A stretch of DNA of 64,000 bases. Origin: Prevotellaceae bacterium UBA2448 (GTDB taxonomy: Bacteria > Bacteroidota > Bacteroidia > Bacteroidales > Bacteroidaceae). Each line of letters starts with the position of its first letter. The first letter of the stretch is position 1. The stretch covers positions 116,714 through 180,713 of the forward strand of contig DDQG01000016.1 in the NCBI GenBank assembly GCA_002342585.1, written 5' to 3'. Under the pieces are notes generated by a model. The model was given only the letters and a program-made list of their open reading frames with translations. It had not been told where the DNA came from and searched no databases. Of this stretch, positions 1 to 9,770 are shown one piece after another. The position numbers and the translations under genes were made by a program.

Positions 1-383
1 CGAAGAAGGCTGTGGAGGCATTCCAACAGGCTCAGGGACTCGAAGTGACCGGTATAGTGGATTCGCTTACCATCATAGAGATAAGTAAGATTGTGGCTGC
101 TCAGGCAGTTGCTCAGGCAGCGGAAACACAACCCGAAACACCGGTGAAACCGGAACAAAAGACTCAATCGGAGTCAAAGCCAAAAGCAGCACCGACACCG
201 AAACCGGCGGAGCAGTCAGCTCCTGCAGCACAACCCGCGGCAGAGAAACCGACAGAGAAACCTGCTGAACAACCTGCGGCAGAATCGGCTCCAGCACAAA
301 CGGCAACTCCCGTTGAGTCGGAAGTGCAGAGTATCTCGCTCGATAACCTTATCAAAGTGACTAACCAGAATAATAATCCATAA
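1..383 (+). CDS. C-terminal part of a peptidoglycan-binding-like protein with a Pro/Ala/Glu-rich tail (partial)
   Basis: The reading frame is open from base 3, so the gene begins before the window. The first visible residues (KKAVEAFQQAQGL, then TGIVDSLT) match the helix-loop-helix pattern of PG_binding_1 domains (FQ...GL..TG.vD..T), which bind cell-wall peptides in other proteins. About 70 residues rich in Pro, Ala, Glu, Lys and Gln follow, a likely disordered spacer, then a short end (SISLDNLIKVTNQNNNP). It lies 12 bases before the AAA+ gene and is probably in the same transcript. Whether it is secreted, or carries a kinase or other catalytic domain upstream, cannot be seen. Confidence 0.6.
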   Translation, partial: KKAVEAFQQAQGLEVTGIVDSLTIIEISKIVAAQAVAQAAETQPETPVKPEQKTQSESKPKAAPTPKPAEQSAPAAQPAAEKPTEKPAEQPAAESAPAQTATPVESEVQSISLDNLIKVTNQNNNP

Positions 384-395
384 TTACACTGTATT

Positions 396-3300
396 ATGAC
401 TTGTAACAAATGTGGAAAAGAAAACCGACAGGAGGCTCTCTATTGTCGATTCTGTGGAGAACCTATAGCTCAGGAGACTACCCAGAAGGGATTGATAGGA
501 AAGGATTCGATCGTGCCATTGCTGGACGACCTTGATAATAAACTTGAGGTGGCTAAGACTGTGGTTTCGCAGGGAACCCGCATCGGACTCGATTGTCTGA
601 TTCTTGGCGACTCGGGTACAGGAAAGAATTTTATTGCTCATCTTATTGCCTCTAAGATGATTTCATCGGGGGTTGTAAAACATGCTGCCAAGGAGGTGGA
701 CGCTTCCGAATGGGATGAGTTTATGGGTGACTTCGAAAAAAATATGACGGCAATCAAAGATGGTATCCTGCTCATCACAAATGCACAGAAACTGGTGCCA
801 AGAGAGAAATCGAACGATGTGAACCGTCTTGATAAACTCTTTCGTCTTATGCACGATTTGAAAGCTCCAATCGTGTTGCTGTGCGGTTTGCAGACAGATA
901 TGCTTTCCTTCATGGAACATAATAAGGAAGTGGCACGTTTGTTTGAGCTTGACTTCCGTCTTGATGCATTCAAGATTGCCGACCTCACGGAACTCTGCCT
1001 CAACATCTGCCACGAGACATATAATATGAAGACAGCGGACAACCTGCCACGAATACTCAATGCTCACTTCGCATGGTATATGCGTCAGCCCGACATCAGT
1101 TACCTTAACGGTCACCTCGCTGAGAATGTGGCGGAGTCCATATATGTAAAAGCAGTCCTCCGTGGTGATAAAACCATAGTGACAGACGATGTCGATACAT
1201 CCAAATGCTTCATTCCGAAGTCGGAAGAAGAGATTATGGCGGAACTCGAAGACTACATAGGTCTGCAGAGCGTTAAGGACGAAATACGGTCTATCGTAAG
1301 GAATGTGAAGTCTCGTAAGGAGAATGGTGTGAAAGATCATCTGATTCGTGACCACTATCTTTTTACCGGTAATCCGGGAACAGGAAAAACTACTTTTGCC
1401 CGCATATTCGGTGAGGTTCTCAATGCTGTCGGAGCATTGCCTACAGGACAGTTCGTGGAAGTATCTGCCAAAGACCTCATCGGACGATACCTCGGAGATA
1501 CCGAAGCGAACGTGAAGAACTGTGTTGACAAGGCGATGGGAGGTGTCCTTTTCATCGACGAAGCCTACGCATTTAATGATTCTTTCGGAGGTGAAGGCGG
1601 TGGAGGTTACGGAAAGGATGCTGTCAATACCCTTATCACCCTTTTGGAGAACCGCAAGGGCGAGTTCGTCTGCATCATGGCCGGCTATACTGTGGAAATG
1701 GAGAAATTAGTTCGAATGAACTCTGGTCTTTCTTCCCGATGCAACGTGACAATAGAATTCCCCGACTATAATGCCCGCGAACTGGAACAGCTTTTCCGTA
1801 TGATGCTTGTGAACAATAATGAAAACACCATATTCACCCTCGACGCAAAGGCGGATGAGATGCTGCCTAAGGTATTCGAAAAGATGTACCTCAAACGTTC
1901 CGAAACCTTTGGAAACGCCCGTGCAGTACGCAACCTCTTTGACGCGGCAGTAAAAGTTTATGGTCGTCGCGATGCAAAAGATGGCATTCTTACCTATGCC
2001 GACATAGTAGGCGAGGATGCTACCGAGGGCATTTCGGTAGAGCAGGTAATGAAGGAACTGGACGGATTCGTCGGTATGAATAGTGTGAAGGATGCTATTC
2101 GCCGCATAGCTAACGAAGTGGCTGTGCAGCAACAGCTCATAGAGATGGGCGAGGCCGGCGAGGGACTCACAAAGTTCAATTTTATCCTTACCGGTAATCC
2201 GGGTACAGGTAAGAGTACCGTGGCACGCACCTTCGGAAAGATATTCAAGGCACTGGGTGTGACGACTACCGACCGTGTGACGGAGAAAGTGCCGAAAGAC
2301 ATCATCTCGAAATATGTTAATGAGAGCGACAAAATCATGAACGAGGCTATCAACGAAGCAATGGGCGGTGTGCTGTTCCTCGACGAAGCTTACGACCTCG
2401 AACCTATGGATGAAGCCGGACGAAGCACATCGAGCGAAGGAAAGAAGGCTGTACAGACTCTTATGACCCGCATGGAGAATGAAGCTGGCAAGTTTGTCGT
2501 CATCTGTGCAGGCTATCCAAAAGAGATGGAAACATTCATGAACTCCAATCCGGGTCTTAGGCGCCGTTTCTCGCATACTATCCATATCGACGACTATACA
2601 GCCGACGAATTGCTTGAGATTTACGAACGGGCTGCTACACAAAGAAGATATAATTTCAAGTTGGCAGACGATGCTGTGCGTATGAAAGCACTCAATATGT
2701 TCCGCAGCATGGTTGCTATGAAGGATGATAAGTTTGGTAATGCCGGAGAGGCAATGAAGAAAGTGGCTGAAACAAAGACCAATATCAACAATCGTATAAT
2801 GTCTGTACCTAAGGATCAGTGGACAGACGATTTCCTCCATACTGCTGTGCTTGAGGATATCCCATACGAAGAACCGGAGAAGATTTCCGTAGATGAATGT
2901 CTGGCAGAACTCAACCAACTTGTCGGTCTGTCGGGAGTGAAGACAACTCTCACAAAACTGGCTCATACTATTAATAATGAGATAGAGAGTGCCAAGTTGG
3001 AGAACCGCCGTCCGGAGATTCCGCTGGGTCACTACCTGTTCTTGGGCAATCCGGGTACGGGTAAGACTACCGTGGCTCGTCTGATGGGTAAGATCCTCTA
3101 CTCTATGGGAGCTTTGCCATCGCCTCACGTTGTCGAAGTTGACAAGTCGAAGATGGTAGGCCGTTATATGGGTGACACAGAGGCTATCACATCCCACCTG
3201 ATTGATACTGCTATGGGTGGCATCCTGTTTATCGACGAGGCATACCAGTTGGCTGATAATTATGGCGGCGGAAAGGGATATGGAGCCGATGCACTTGAAG

Positions 3301-3704
3301 TACTAGTTAAACGTCTGGAGGACGATCGCGGTAAGTTCGTCTGCATCGCTGCAGGCTACTCGTACGAGATGGAGTCGTTCATTGCCGAAAACAGCGGATT
3401 CGAGAGCCGTTTCCCAGCACGCAACCGCATCGTCTTCGAGGACTATACACCCGACGAACTGTTCCAGATATTCATGATTTATGCCAACAAATACGGATTC
3501 ATGCTCGACCCGATGGCAGAGAATGCTGTACGCGGAAAACTCACTATGATGTATAATAACCGTGGACGCTCATTCGGCAACGGACGCGATGCCCGCCATC
3601 TCTTCGACGAGGTGAGGAGCAATCTGGCGGCACGTCTTGCCGAAGAGGGCGGAACCCACACACCTGAAGAACGTAAAACAATAAAGATGGAGGACGTATT
3701 ATGA
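396..3704 (+). CDS. Zinc-ribbon protein with three tandem CbxX/SpoVK-type AAA+ ATPase modules
   Basis: A 1102-residue protein. It opens with a zinc ribbon (CNKCGKE, then CRFCGE). A degenerate P-loop domain follows (GDSGTGKN near residue 70, with no clear acidic Walker B). Then come three AAA+ modules of the CbxX/CfqX family, which includes SpoVK and type VII secretion EccA. Walker A motifs sit near residues 325 (GNPGTGKTT), 599 (GNPGTGKST) and 884 (GNPGTGKTT), each with an intact Walker B (LFIDEAY or LFLDEAY) and a downstream arginine (SGLSSR, PGLRRR, SGFESR). Such proteins remodel other proteins using ATP. The substrate is unknown. The stop overlaps the FHA gene start by 4 bases, implying translational coupling. 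Confidence 0.85.
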   Translation: MTCNKCGKENRQEALYCRFCGEPIAQETTQKGLIGKDSIVPLLDDLDNKLEVAKTVVSQGTRIGLDCLILGDSGTGKNFIAHLIASKMISSGVVKHAAKEVDASEWDEFMGDFEKNMTAIKDGILLITNAQKLVPREKSNDVNRLDKLFRLMHDLKAPIVLLCGLQTDMLSFMEHNKEVARLFELDFRLDAFKIADLTELCLNICHETYNMKTADNLPRILNAHFAWYMRQPDISYLNGHLAENVAESIYVKAVLRGDKTIVTDDVDTSKCFIPKSEEEIMAELEDYIGLQSVKDEIRSIVRNVKSRKENGVKDHLIRDHYLFTGNPGTGKTTFARIFGEVLNAVGALPTGQFVEVSAKDLIGRYLGDTEANVKNCVDKAMGGVLFIDEAYAFNDSFGGEGGGGYGKDAVNTLITLLENRKGEFVCIMAGYTVEMEKLVRMNSGLSSRCNVTIEFPDYNARELEQLFRMMLVNNNENTIFTLDAKADEMLPKVFEKMYLKRSETFGNARAVRNLFDAAVKVYGRRDAKDGILTYADIVGEDATEGISVEQVMKELDGFVGMNSVKDAIRRIANEVAVQQQLIEMGEAGEGLTKFNFILTGNPGTGKSTVARTFGKIFKALGVTTTDRVTEKVPKDIISKYVNESDKIMNEAINEAMGGVLFLDEAYDLEPMDEAGRSTSSEGKKAVQTLMTRMENEAGKFVVICAGYPKEMETFMNSNPGLRRRFSHTIHIDDYTADELLEIYERAATQRRYNFKLADDAVRMKALNMFRSMVAMKDDKFGNAGEAMKKVAETKTNINNRIMSVPKDQWTDDFLHTAVLEDIPYEEPEKISVDECLAELNQLVGLSGVKTTLTKLAHTINNEIESAKLENRRPEIPLGHYLFLGNPGTGKTTVARLMGKILYSMGALPSPHVVEVDKSKMVGRYMGDTEAITSHLIDTAMGGILFIDEAYQLADNYGGGKGYGADALEVLVKRLEDDRGKFVCIAAGYSYEMESFIAENSGFESRFPARNRIVFEDYTPDELFQIFMIYANKYGFMLDPMAENAVRGKLTMMYNNRGRSFGNGRDARHLFDEVRSNLAARLAEEGGTHTPEERKTIKMEDVL

Positions 3705-4288
3705 CACAGTGCCCAGAATGTAGAAATATGATTCCCGACGACAGCGCATTTTGCGATCAGTGCGGGAAAGAACTGAAATGGTGTCCGGTATGTAAGCGAC
3801 CCAAACGTGGAACTGAGTGTCCGGTATGTGGTAATATTCTGATTCCGGGAAGAAAGTATCTGGCAATGCTCGAGGCAGGCGTATCTGTCGCACCTCAGCC
3901 ACAGCCACAACCTCAGTCTTCAGCCTTCAATCCTCAGCCTTCAGCCTTCACCCCTCAGCCTTCAGCTCCAAATGCAGGAATGCAGCCTGAACCGACTGTG
4001 GCTGCCGGCACTGCGCCGTCGGCACTCGTGGGCGGTGGCTGGCGTTTGACTTTGAAACCTGGACCGTTCGGGCGCAGGGGCGGCATCTGGCCAGAACTCT
4101 CAAGTTGTCAGTTCGTGTCAGGCAATCACGGAACTATTACAGCAGTTCCGGGCGGTTGGATGATTACGGATATGGGTTCGACCAATGGTACATATATAAA
4201 CGGAGCTCGCCTCACTCCAGGTACTCCTGCAGCAATAACCATTGGCAGTAAAATAACTATTGCAACCATTGAATTTACAGTAGTATGA
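3701..4288 (+). CDS. Double zinc-ribbon protein with C-terminal FHA domain
   Basis: A 195-residue protein. Eight cysteines in CxxC pairs (4/7, 18/21, 28/31, 40/43) form two zinc ribbons. A low-complexity linker follows (residues about 65-95, repeats of PQPSAF). The C-terminal 80 residues are an FHA domain with the GRR-like start (GPFGRRGG), SGNHG and STNGTYING signatures; FHA domains bind phosphothreonine. The gene overlaps both neighbours by 4 bases, so the AAA+, FHA and PP2C proteins should be made together. It is likely the phospho-reader of this block; its partner is unknown. The linker DNA resembles the simple repeats found between genes elsewhere in the window. Confidence 0.85.
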   Translation: MTQCPECRNMIPDDSAFCDQCGKELKWCPVCKRPKRGTECPVCGNILIPGRKYLAMLEAGVSVAPQPQPQPQSSAFNPQPSAFTPQPSAPNAGMQPEPTVAAGTAPSALVGGGWRLTLKPGPFGRRGGIWPELSSCQFVSGNHGTITAVPGGWMITDMGSTNGTYINGARLTPGTPAAITIGSKITIATIEFTVV

Positions 4289-5019
4289 GAATAACAATTG
4301 ATGCTTTGTGCCACAAGGGACTGGTACGCGAGAATAATGAAGATGCCCTGTCTATAGGCGGTTATGTGCTTCGTGACGATACAGCCTTACTGACTGCCGA
4401 CACTCCGGAAAACGGGTCTTTCTATCTGTTGGTGTCTGACGGAATGGGTGGACATGAAGACGGCGAAGTGGCAAGTATGTTCACCTTCGACGTGATTAAG
4501 GAGAAGTTCAGTCAGCATCTGATCAGCGAGGATAATTTCGAGGAAGATATGCTTGTGATGACACGTGACATAGCTGCGCGACTCAATCGCATGGCGGCAG
4601 AGAAGGGACAACTGCGTCCTATGGGTTGCACGCTTACGGGTGTAGTATGGCATTATGGTCATGCATGGCTCATTAATGCAGGTGACAGTAGGACTTACCG
4701 TTTCAGAGGCGGCATTTTGTGTCAGTTGACTACTGATGAGACCGAACGTGGTGTGACGGGTAATCCGAATGCCAGCAAACTGCTTCTGAACTGTATCGGA
4801 GGTGGGTGTGAGGGATATCTGACTGTCACCTCGCTCGACGACAGACTGTTCGAAGATGATGTATTGCTTATCTGTTCCGACGGACTCTCCGATATGGCGA
4901 CCGACGAACAGATAGAAACTGCTATTGGCGCGGGTGCCACAGCTGCCGACCTCTATCGCATTGCTTGCGAGGGCGGAGGAGTGGATAATGTGTCGGTAAT
5001 TCTTGCGAAACTAAAATGA
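4285..5019 (+). CDS. PP2C-type serine/threonine phosphatase
   Basis: A 244-residue protein of bacterial PP2C size. The metal-binding motifs are intact: RENNEDA near the N-terminus, VSDGMGGHEDGE near residue 50, INAGDSRTYRF near residue 130, LICSDGLSDM near residue 197 and GGVDNVSVI at the end. It should be a cytosolic Mn/Mg-dependent phosphatase removing phosphate from Ser/Thr, the counterpart of the phosphothreonine-binding FHA protein just upstream (4-base overlap). A matching kinase is not in the window and may lie upstream of base 1. Confidence 0.9.
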   Translation: MRITIDALCHKGLVRENNEDALSIGGYVLRDDTALLTADTPENGSFYLLVSDGMGGHEDGEVASMFTFDVIKEKFSQHLISEDNFEEDMLVMTRDIAARLNRMAAEKGQLRPMGCTLTGVVWHYGHAWLINAGDSRTYRFRGGILCQLTTDETERGVTGNPNASKLLLNCIGGGCEGYLTVTSLDDRLFEDDVLLICSDGLSDMATDEQIETAIGAGATAADLYRIACEGGGVDNVSVILAKLK

Positions 5020-5039
5020 TGTAATTAAACCGTTTTTCT

Positions 5040-6707
5040 ATGGGCTTTTTTGATAAAAATAAACTGAACTTGTTGACAAGTCCTTTCAGATATGGGCATT
5101 GGATTGATTCCACTATTTTCTGTCTGTTACTTTCCGTCTTGGTATTTGCCTTGGCTACGACCTATTTTGTCCATAGTCCCAGCACTCCATATCGTGGTGA
5201 ACGCAGGGCGCTGCTGCAAAATGCCGAACTCCTTACCGACTCGCTAAAGGTGAGCAGAACCCTCCAGCGTGGCGACTCAGTTGATGTGTTGGGCTGGGTG
5301 GACAGTTATGACTATGACCGCATGTTGTTCTGGGTAGAGACTTCCCGCGGAGAACGTGGTTTTCTGGATGCGATGGCTATTTCTGACAGTGCTGTGGTGC
5401 AGTACACCGGTATAAACTTTTCGAAAAAGTATCATTATACTGCCCGCCATCATGGTGACACAGTGATATTGAAGAAGATGATTCAAGATGGGCATTTAAG
5501 AAAGTTTGAAATACATAATTCTAAAAGTACTGACACTACTCTCGTTTCATCTGCTATGAAAAGTCTGCTTTCTATGAAGATGGGATTGGAGCGGAAAATC
5601 AATTTTAATAGCAATGATCTGCGCTCCATGTCAGAGGAGAAATTCCGCGAACTCTATTTGGGGCGCTCTCTTGCTGAGTGTGACTCGGTATATCTGCCGG
5701 CAATCTTCAGAGCTCAGGGTCGCGATTCGCTCAGGGCTATCTACCCGGTGAGAGTGTTCCGTGAGGGTAAGTTCTACCGTCCTATAGTCAGTTTCTCTGC
5801 CGACAGTGTGGCTGTCGCTTACACAATACCTGAAAGGGCACAAAGCAATGTTAATAGTTGGATTCTGCGCTATCTGCCGTTTTATAAATATGTCTGCGAC
5901 TTGCCTTTCATATGGCGTACCCGCACCGACGGACTCTATGCTCACGACGGCTCCTGGTATGACCGCATGACATATAGTCTGTATGTAACTTCGTTAAACG
6001 GTATCAGTTGGAGTTCTGTCGGTCCTATGCTCCTCTTTGTCCTGTCTTTGGTGTTTCTGCTTCTGCGTATGTTTTTCACTCCGCTTATTCTGCCTTTGAT
6101 TCTCTTCGGACTGCTGCGTTTCCCACTCGTGTTCCAAGGTTTCAGCAATAAGGTTATGTATGGTATGCTGACATCAATGGCTGCTGTGCTTTGTATCGTC
6201 TGGTGGTTCTGTACACTTTCTACCAATTATGCAATACCTTGTGCTATCTGTCAGTCGCTTGCCTACATTATCTATGTTGGAATTATCACTGGACTATTGA
6301 CAGCTCATAAACCCGAATCGCGCTGCTCTGGCTGTAAAACACTTTATAGCTGTAAGTTCGACCGTAAAGAGAAGTATGGCGAACCAACATTTGCTACTGA
6401 GGAAGTTACTCACGTCATCGACACAGTTGTAACCAATGTAGAGCATTATACGACCTACGATGAAGTGACTGTCACTACAACAGACGGGTATGGACATAAA
6501 TCGACATCCACTCATAAGGAGAATGTGAAAAACCATAGTGTGAAACATGGTTACGATATCGTGGGGCGCTATAAAGAGAATGTCAAGTATCAGTATTTCC
6601 GTTCTTATTGGATTTGTCAGGAGTGCGGGCATGATGAGGTTGAATTGGACCGAGAACGATATGTTCTGGATTCAGTACTACTAGAAAAATATAAAAGTCA
6701 TTTCTAA
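5040..6707 (+). CDS. Multi-pass membrane protein with SH3-like region and paired CxxC motifs
   Basis: A 555-residue protein with no family I recognise. One membrane segment lies near residues 22-42, then a soluble region of about 270 residues whose first part (RTLQRGDSVDVLGW, then FWVETSRGERGFL) resembles a bacterial SH3 fold. Hydrophobic segments follow at about 325-360, 378-398 and 405-425. The tail has a CSGCKTLYSC motif near residue 430 and a CQECGHDE motif near residue 530, probably one cytoplasmic zinc site split by a Thr/Val-rich insert. It starts 20 bases after the PP2C gene and may be the membrane component of the module. Confidence 0.65.
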   Translation: MGFFDKNKLNLLTSPFRYGHWIDSTIFCLLLSVLVFALATTYFVHSPSTPYRGERRALLQNAELLTDSLKVSRTLQRGDSVDVLGWVDSYDYDRMLFWVETSRGERGFLDAMAISDSAVVQYTGINFSKKYHYTARHHGDTVILKKMIQDGHLRKFEIHNSKSTDTTLVSSAMKSLLSMKMGLERKINFNSNDLRSMSEEKFRELYLGRSLAECDSVYLPAIFRAQGRDSLRAIYPVRVFREGKFYRPIVSFSADSVAVAYTIPERAQSNVNSWILRYLPFYKYVCDLPFIWRTRTDGLYAHDGSWYDRMTYSLYVTSLNGISWSSVGPMLLFVLSLVFLLLRMFFTPLILPLILFGLLRFPLVFQGFSNKVMYGMLTSMAAVLCIVWWFCTLSTNYAIPCAICQSLAYIIYVGIITGLLTAHKPESRCSGCKTLYSCKFDRKEKYGEPTFATEEVTHVIDTVVTNVEHYTTYDEVTVTTTDGYGHKSTSTHKENVKNHSVKHGYDIVGRYKENVKYQYFRSYWICQECGHDEVELDRERYVLDSVLLEKYKSHF

Positions 6708-6725
6708 TATAAATAGATTATCATA

Positions 6726-8318
6726 ATGAAAGATACTCATCATACAATACCTGAGCCTCTTGCACTGACCCACGACGAGACTTTTCTGCGCAGGTTCCGT
6801 ACTAAAGCGCGCGTCATTAAAATTGACAGGGCAGACATAGAGAAGGTCAGGGAATTTGCCGTGCAGGGAGATGCCTATGCGCAGTATGCCTACGGACGCT
6901 GGCTCTATATAAACAACCCTACCGACACATCGATACAGGAAGCCGAGGAACTCTTCCTTGCAGCCGAGGCGCAGGTGCCCGATGCCCTTGCCTTCTATGC
7001 TTCGATGTGGTACTGGGGCGAAACGAAAGAGAACAGGATGGATGTGGAGAAGTGTGACGAGTTGCAGGAGAGTGCTATCCGACGCGGCAGCGAAAAGGCA
7101 GTTCTGAACTATGCGCGCCGACGTATCTACGGTTTACACTGTGATGCCCAACCGGAGGAGGTGGCAAAGGAGATAGAGGAACGTCTGAAAACTGCTGACG
7201 ACCCCGATCCGCAGTGGTACACCTACCTGGCATATGCCTATGAGCAGATGGACCGCAAAGACGATGCTGCCGAACAGTATATGAAAGCTATAGAACTGGG
7301 TGAGGTAGAAGACTATTATTATCTCTATGATATCTATTCGGCACGTGGTAATATGGCTCTTGCAGATGAGTACATCGAGGAGGGCATCGAGAAGGGAGAC
7401 GGTTTCTGTTGCATCCATCAGGCGTATATTGACGAAGAGGAATTTATGGAGATGAGCAAAGAAGAACAGACTGCACTGCACGAAACCATTGACAAACGCC
7501 TGCACCTGGGACTGGAGCGCTTTGAAGGTCTCTGTGCTTACCTTCTGTTTGCAGATTATTATTACGGAGAAAAGGGTTATGCTATCGATAAGGAACGCGC
7601 TTTCGGTTACCTGAAACAGGGAGCCCGATGGGGTGATACTACATGTATCCAGAAGATAGCTGAGTTGGCAGAGGAAGGCGAATGGCCTGAACCGCTGAGC
7701 AAGGAGGAGATCGGCGAACTGTGGTTGCGCACCTGCCGATACTCACCAAAGGATACGGACTGTCTGATACGGTTGAGTCGTGTGGATGACCCTGCTTTCC
7801 TTCTGAAACACAAAGAGGAACTGGAGCGCTACTGGATGCCCCTTTTTCCCAAACTGAAACCTGCACGACCTCCCAAGACTCCTATAGACCCGATGGTAAT
7901 CATAATCTGGCCGTCTGGTCATCTCGACATAGAGAAAGCTGATGTTTATAAGATGAAGACCTACCGCGAGATGGGTGAAACACTCATCGGCGCCGACGGA
8001 CTCGATGCTGTCCACTACTCACCTCTGTTGGAGGAGATAGCTAAGGCGGCAGAACTCGACCTGTCGTTGGTGATGTATTGCGACCGTGATGCCCAGATGA
8101 AGGGACTGAACGATAATGCCATCGGAACTATTCTCTACGGACAGGGTAGGGAGATTATGGGCCCCATCATCATATGTCAGGAGGACAGGGTGTGCGACTG
8201 CCACAGTTTCAAAACCCTTGAAGACCTGACAGCCACCTATAATGAGATAAACAGACATTGTGGCGGACTGCTCATCATCAAGGATGAGGATGACGGCCGC
8301 TACGATGCATATGTATGA
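6726..8318 (+). CDS. Sel1/TPR-like repeat protein
   Basis: A 530-residue soluble protein. Residues about 45-330 are helical repeats of Sel1/TPR type (A.YAQYAYGRWLY, EAEELFLAAEAQ, WYTYLAYAYEQM, A.EQYMKAIELG, ERAFGYLKQGARWG). Such repeats usually serve as protein-binding scaffolds. The last 140 residues contain a separate region (DPMVIIIWPSGHLD, then ITYLYGQGR-like and GPIIICQED segments) that I do not recognise. It is the last plus-strand gene of the block, 18 bases after the membrane protein, so it is probably co-transcribed. Confidence 0.7.
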   Translation: MKDTHHTIPEPLALTHDETFLRRFRTKARVIKIDRADIEKVREFAVQGDAYAQYAYGRWLYINNPTDTSIQEAEELFLAAEAQVPDALAFYASMWYWGETKENRMDVEKCDELQESAIRRGSEKAVLNYARRRIYGLHCDAQPEEVAKEIEERLKTADDPDPQWYTYLAYAYEQMDRKDDAAEQYMKAIELGEVEDYYYLYDIYSARGNMALADEYIEEGIEKGDGFCCIHQAYIDEEEFMEMSKEEQTALHETIDKRLHLGLERFEGLCAYLLFADYYYGEKGYAIDKERAFGYLKQGARWGDTTCIQKIAELAEEGEWPEPLSKEEIGELWLRTCRYSPKDTDCLIRLSRVDDPAFLLKHKEELERYWMPLFPKLKPARPPKTPIDPMVIIIWPSGHLDIEKADVYKMKTYREMGETLIGADGLDAVHYSPLLEEIAKAAELDLSLVMYCDRDAQMKGLNDNAIGTILYGQGREIMGPIIICQEDRVCDCHSFKTLEDLTATYNEINRHCGGLLIIKDEDDGRYDAYV

Positions 8319-8336
8319 TTAAGTTAACTGCTCCTT

Positions 8337-9659
8337 TCAGCTTGATTTCCTTCTTCGGAATATACTGATCAATACGAGGCAGACAGTCAGGAAGAGAAGT
8401 ATGGCTACTGTGCGATAACCGAATGTCTGTCCGCCAAGATATTCTGCGAAGGGGTACATCTGGTCGAGCAGACAGCTGAGGTCCCATATTGCAGAGAAGA
8501 GGGTTAGTAGGGAAATGCAGAAGAGCGAGGTATTCACCATCGTGTCGTTTGCTTCGTCTCTGCGGTTCTTCTCTTTCTCCATCATACTGTACAATTGTTC
8601 ACGTTCTTCACGTATTTCCAGTCCCTTGTCGATAGCTTCAGCTATTTCCAGCGGAAGGAAATTATAGGAAATCTTATGGAAACAGCATTTCTGTTCGAAC
8701 GATTCATATTCGTCGAGCAGTTTGCTGATGTCCGTACGATTGGGGTTCAGACTTTGCAGTCGTGACTTCCATGTGGGACTCGGTTGTGCGAGTGTGTTTC
8801 TGAAACGTATATTAAGGTTGAACAGGTAGCTCTTCTGGAAGATGCTGTGGATATAAATCATGCGGAAGTAGCTGTCGCTCCAGTTTGATACGAATCTCTC
8901 CAACGCTCCGAAAGCGAGAATCGTAAAGGTGTCCATCAGAGCTATTGCACTCCAGTTGCGGAATACTGAAATCTTGTTCTGGTCTATCGTTTTCTGCAGG
9001 TATGATTCCGACGGACTGTATTCGTCCACTTCTCCAGGTTTGGTTATTCGTGAGAGGGTGGCAAGTTCGTAGAGTAACATGTCTTTTTCCGACTCTGGTA
9101 GTGCTGCCATCTCTTTGTCGTCGGAGTTGATTACCTGGAATATTCGCAGTTTGTTTCCGTTGTCTATCAGTTCCGAGTAACTTTCGGGTGTTGTTCCTGT
9201 AAGAGTTTTGAACACATCCAATAGTGGTTGAATGGCTTTCGTTATGAACAACTCATGGCATTCTGTGTAGTAGTCGATAGAACGCAAGCTGAAGAGTAGG
9301 GAAGTGCAGTCGTCGAGACATGAGGTCTCTTGTTCTATGTGTATTGAGAACATAGCCATTCCGAATGGCATTAGGTAGAGGGTAATCTCTTTTATTGTAT
9401 AGTGCAGGGTCTTGCCCTTTAGGATTATTGCCTGTGTCTCGTCGATATTTCGGACATATCTTACACAGTTCTTGTCAGTTTCGTCGGAGTAGCAGAAATC
9501 TACGAATTCGGGATAGAAGAATCGTTTTTCGGTTTTACGTATGTCGTCGGGAATGATGAATTTGTTCCACCCCTGAGCAGTTATCTGCTGATGTGGAATG
9601 TTGGCTGACATCTTGAAGTGTCCGCACAGGAATGCTGTATGCTGATGAGTAACTGCCAT
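8337..9659 (-). CDS. Membrane protein with two C-terminal transmembrane helices (CorA-like topology)
   Basis: A 440-residue protein. Residues 1-340 are soluble and mostly helical in character, including a charged helix (EIREEREQLYSMMEKEKNRRDEAN). Two hydrophobic segments follow, near 372-392 (TSLFCISLLTLFSAIW) and 412-432 (VAILLFLTVCLVLISIF), and a basic tail. Large soluble domain, long helix and two terminal membrane helices resemble CorA-type metal channels, but the GxN signature between the helices is absent, so transport is unproven. It diverges from the STAND NTPase gene; a TAATTTTG -7 box for it lies at 9683-9690 on the minus strand. Confidence 0.6.
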   Translation of the reverse strand: MAVTHQHTAFLCGHFKMSANIPHQQITAQGWNKFIIPDDIRKTEKRFFYPEFVDFCYSDETDKNCVRYVRNIDETQAIILKGKTLHYTIKEITLYLMPFGMAMFSIHIEQETSCLDDCTSLLFSLRSIDYYTECHELFITKAIQPLLDVFKTLTGTTPESYSELIDNGNKLRIFQVINSDDKEMAALPESEKDMLLYELATLSRITKPGEVDEYSPSESYLQKTIDQNKISVFRNWSAIALMDTFTILAFGALERFVSNWSDSYFRMIYIHSIFQKSYLFNLNIRFRNTLAQPSPTWKSRLQSLNPNRTDISKLLDEYESFEQKCCFHKISYNFLPLEIAEAIDKGLEIREEREQLYSMMEKEKNRRDEANDTMVNTSLFCISLLTLFSAIWDLSCLLDQMYPFAEYLGGQTFGYRTVAILLFLTVCLVLISIFRRRKSS

Positions 9660-9734
9660 TTTTATTCGTATGATTTATGACGCAAAATTAGCAATTAATT
9701 ATTCAAGAATTATATATGAATGAAGAAAAAATGG

Positions 9735-9742
9735 TATTTTTG
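9735..9742 (+). promoter_or_regulatory. Candidate -7 promoter element for the STAND NTPase gene
   Basis: TATTTTTG fits the Bacteroidetes TAnnTTTG -7 element and lies about 30 bases before the start codon. No clear TTTG element is found 19 bases upstream, so it is weaker than other promoters in the window. Confidence 0.4.
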
Positions 9743-9770
9743 CATGCAAAACAATAAATGACTGCGGTTT

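Noticed and set aside
1707..3197. 496-codon minus-strand frame opposite the AAA+ gene
   Set aside because: The plus strand encodes intact AAA+ motifs throughout; the opposite frame has no recognisable domain.
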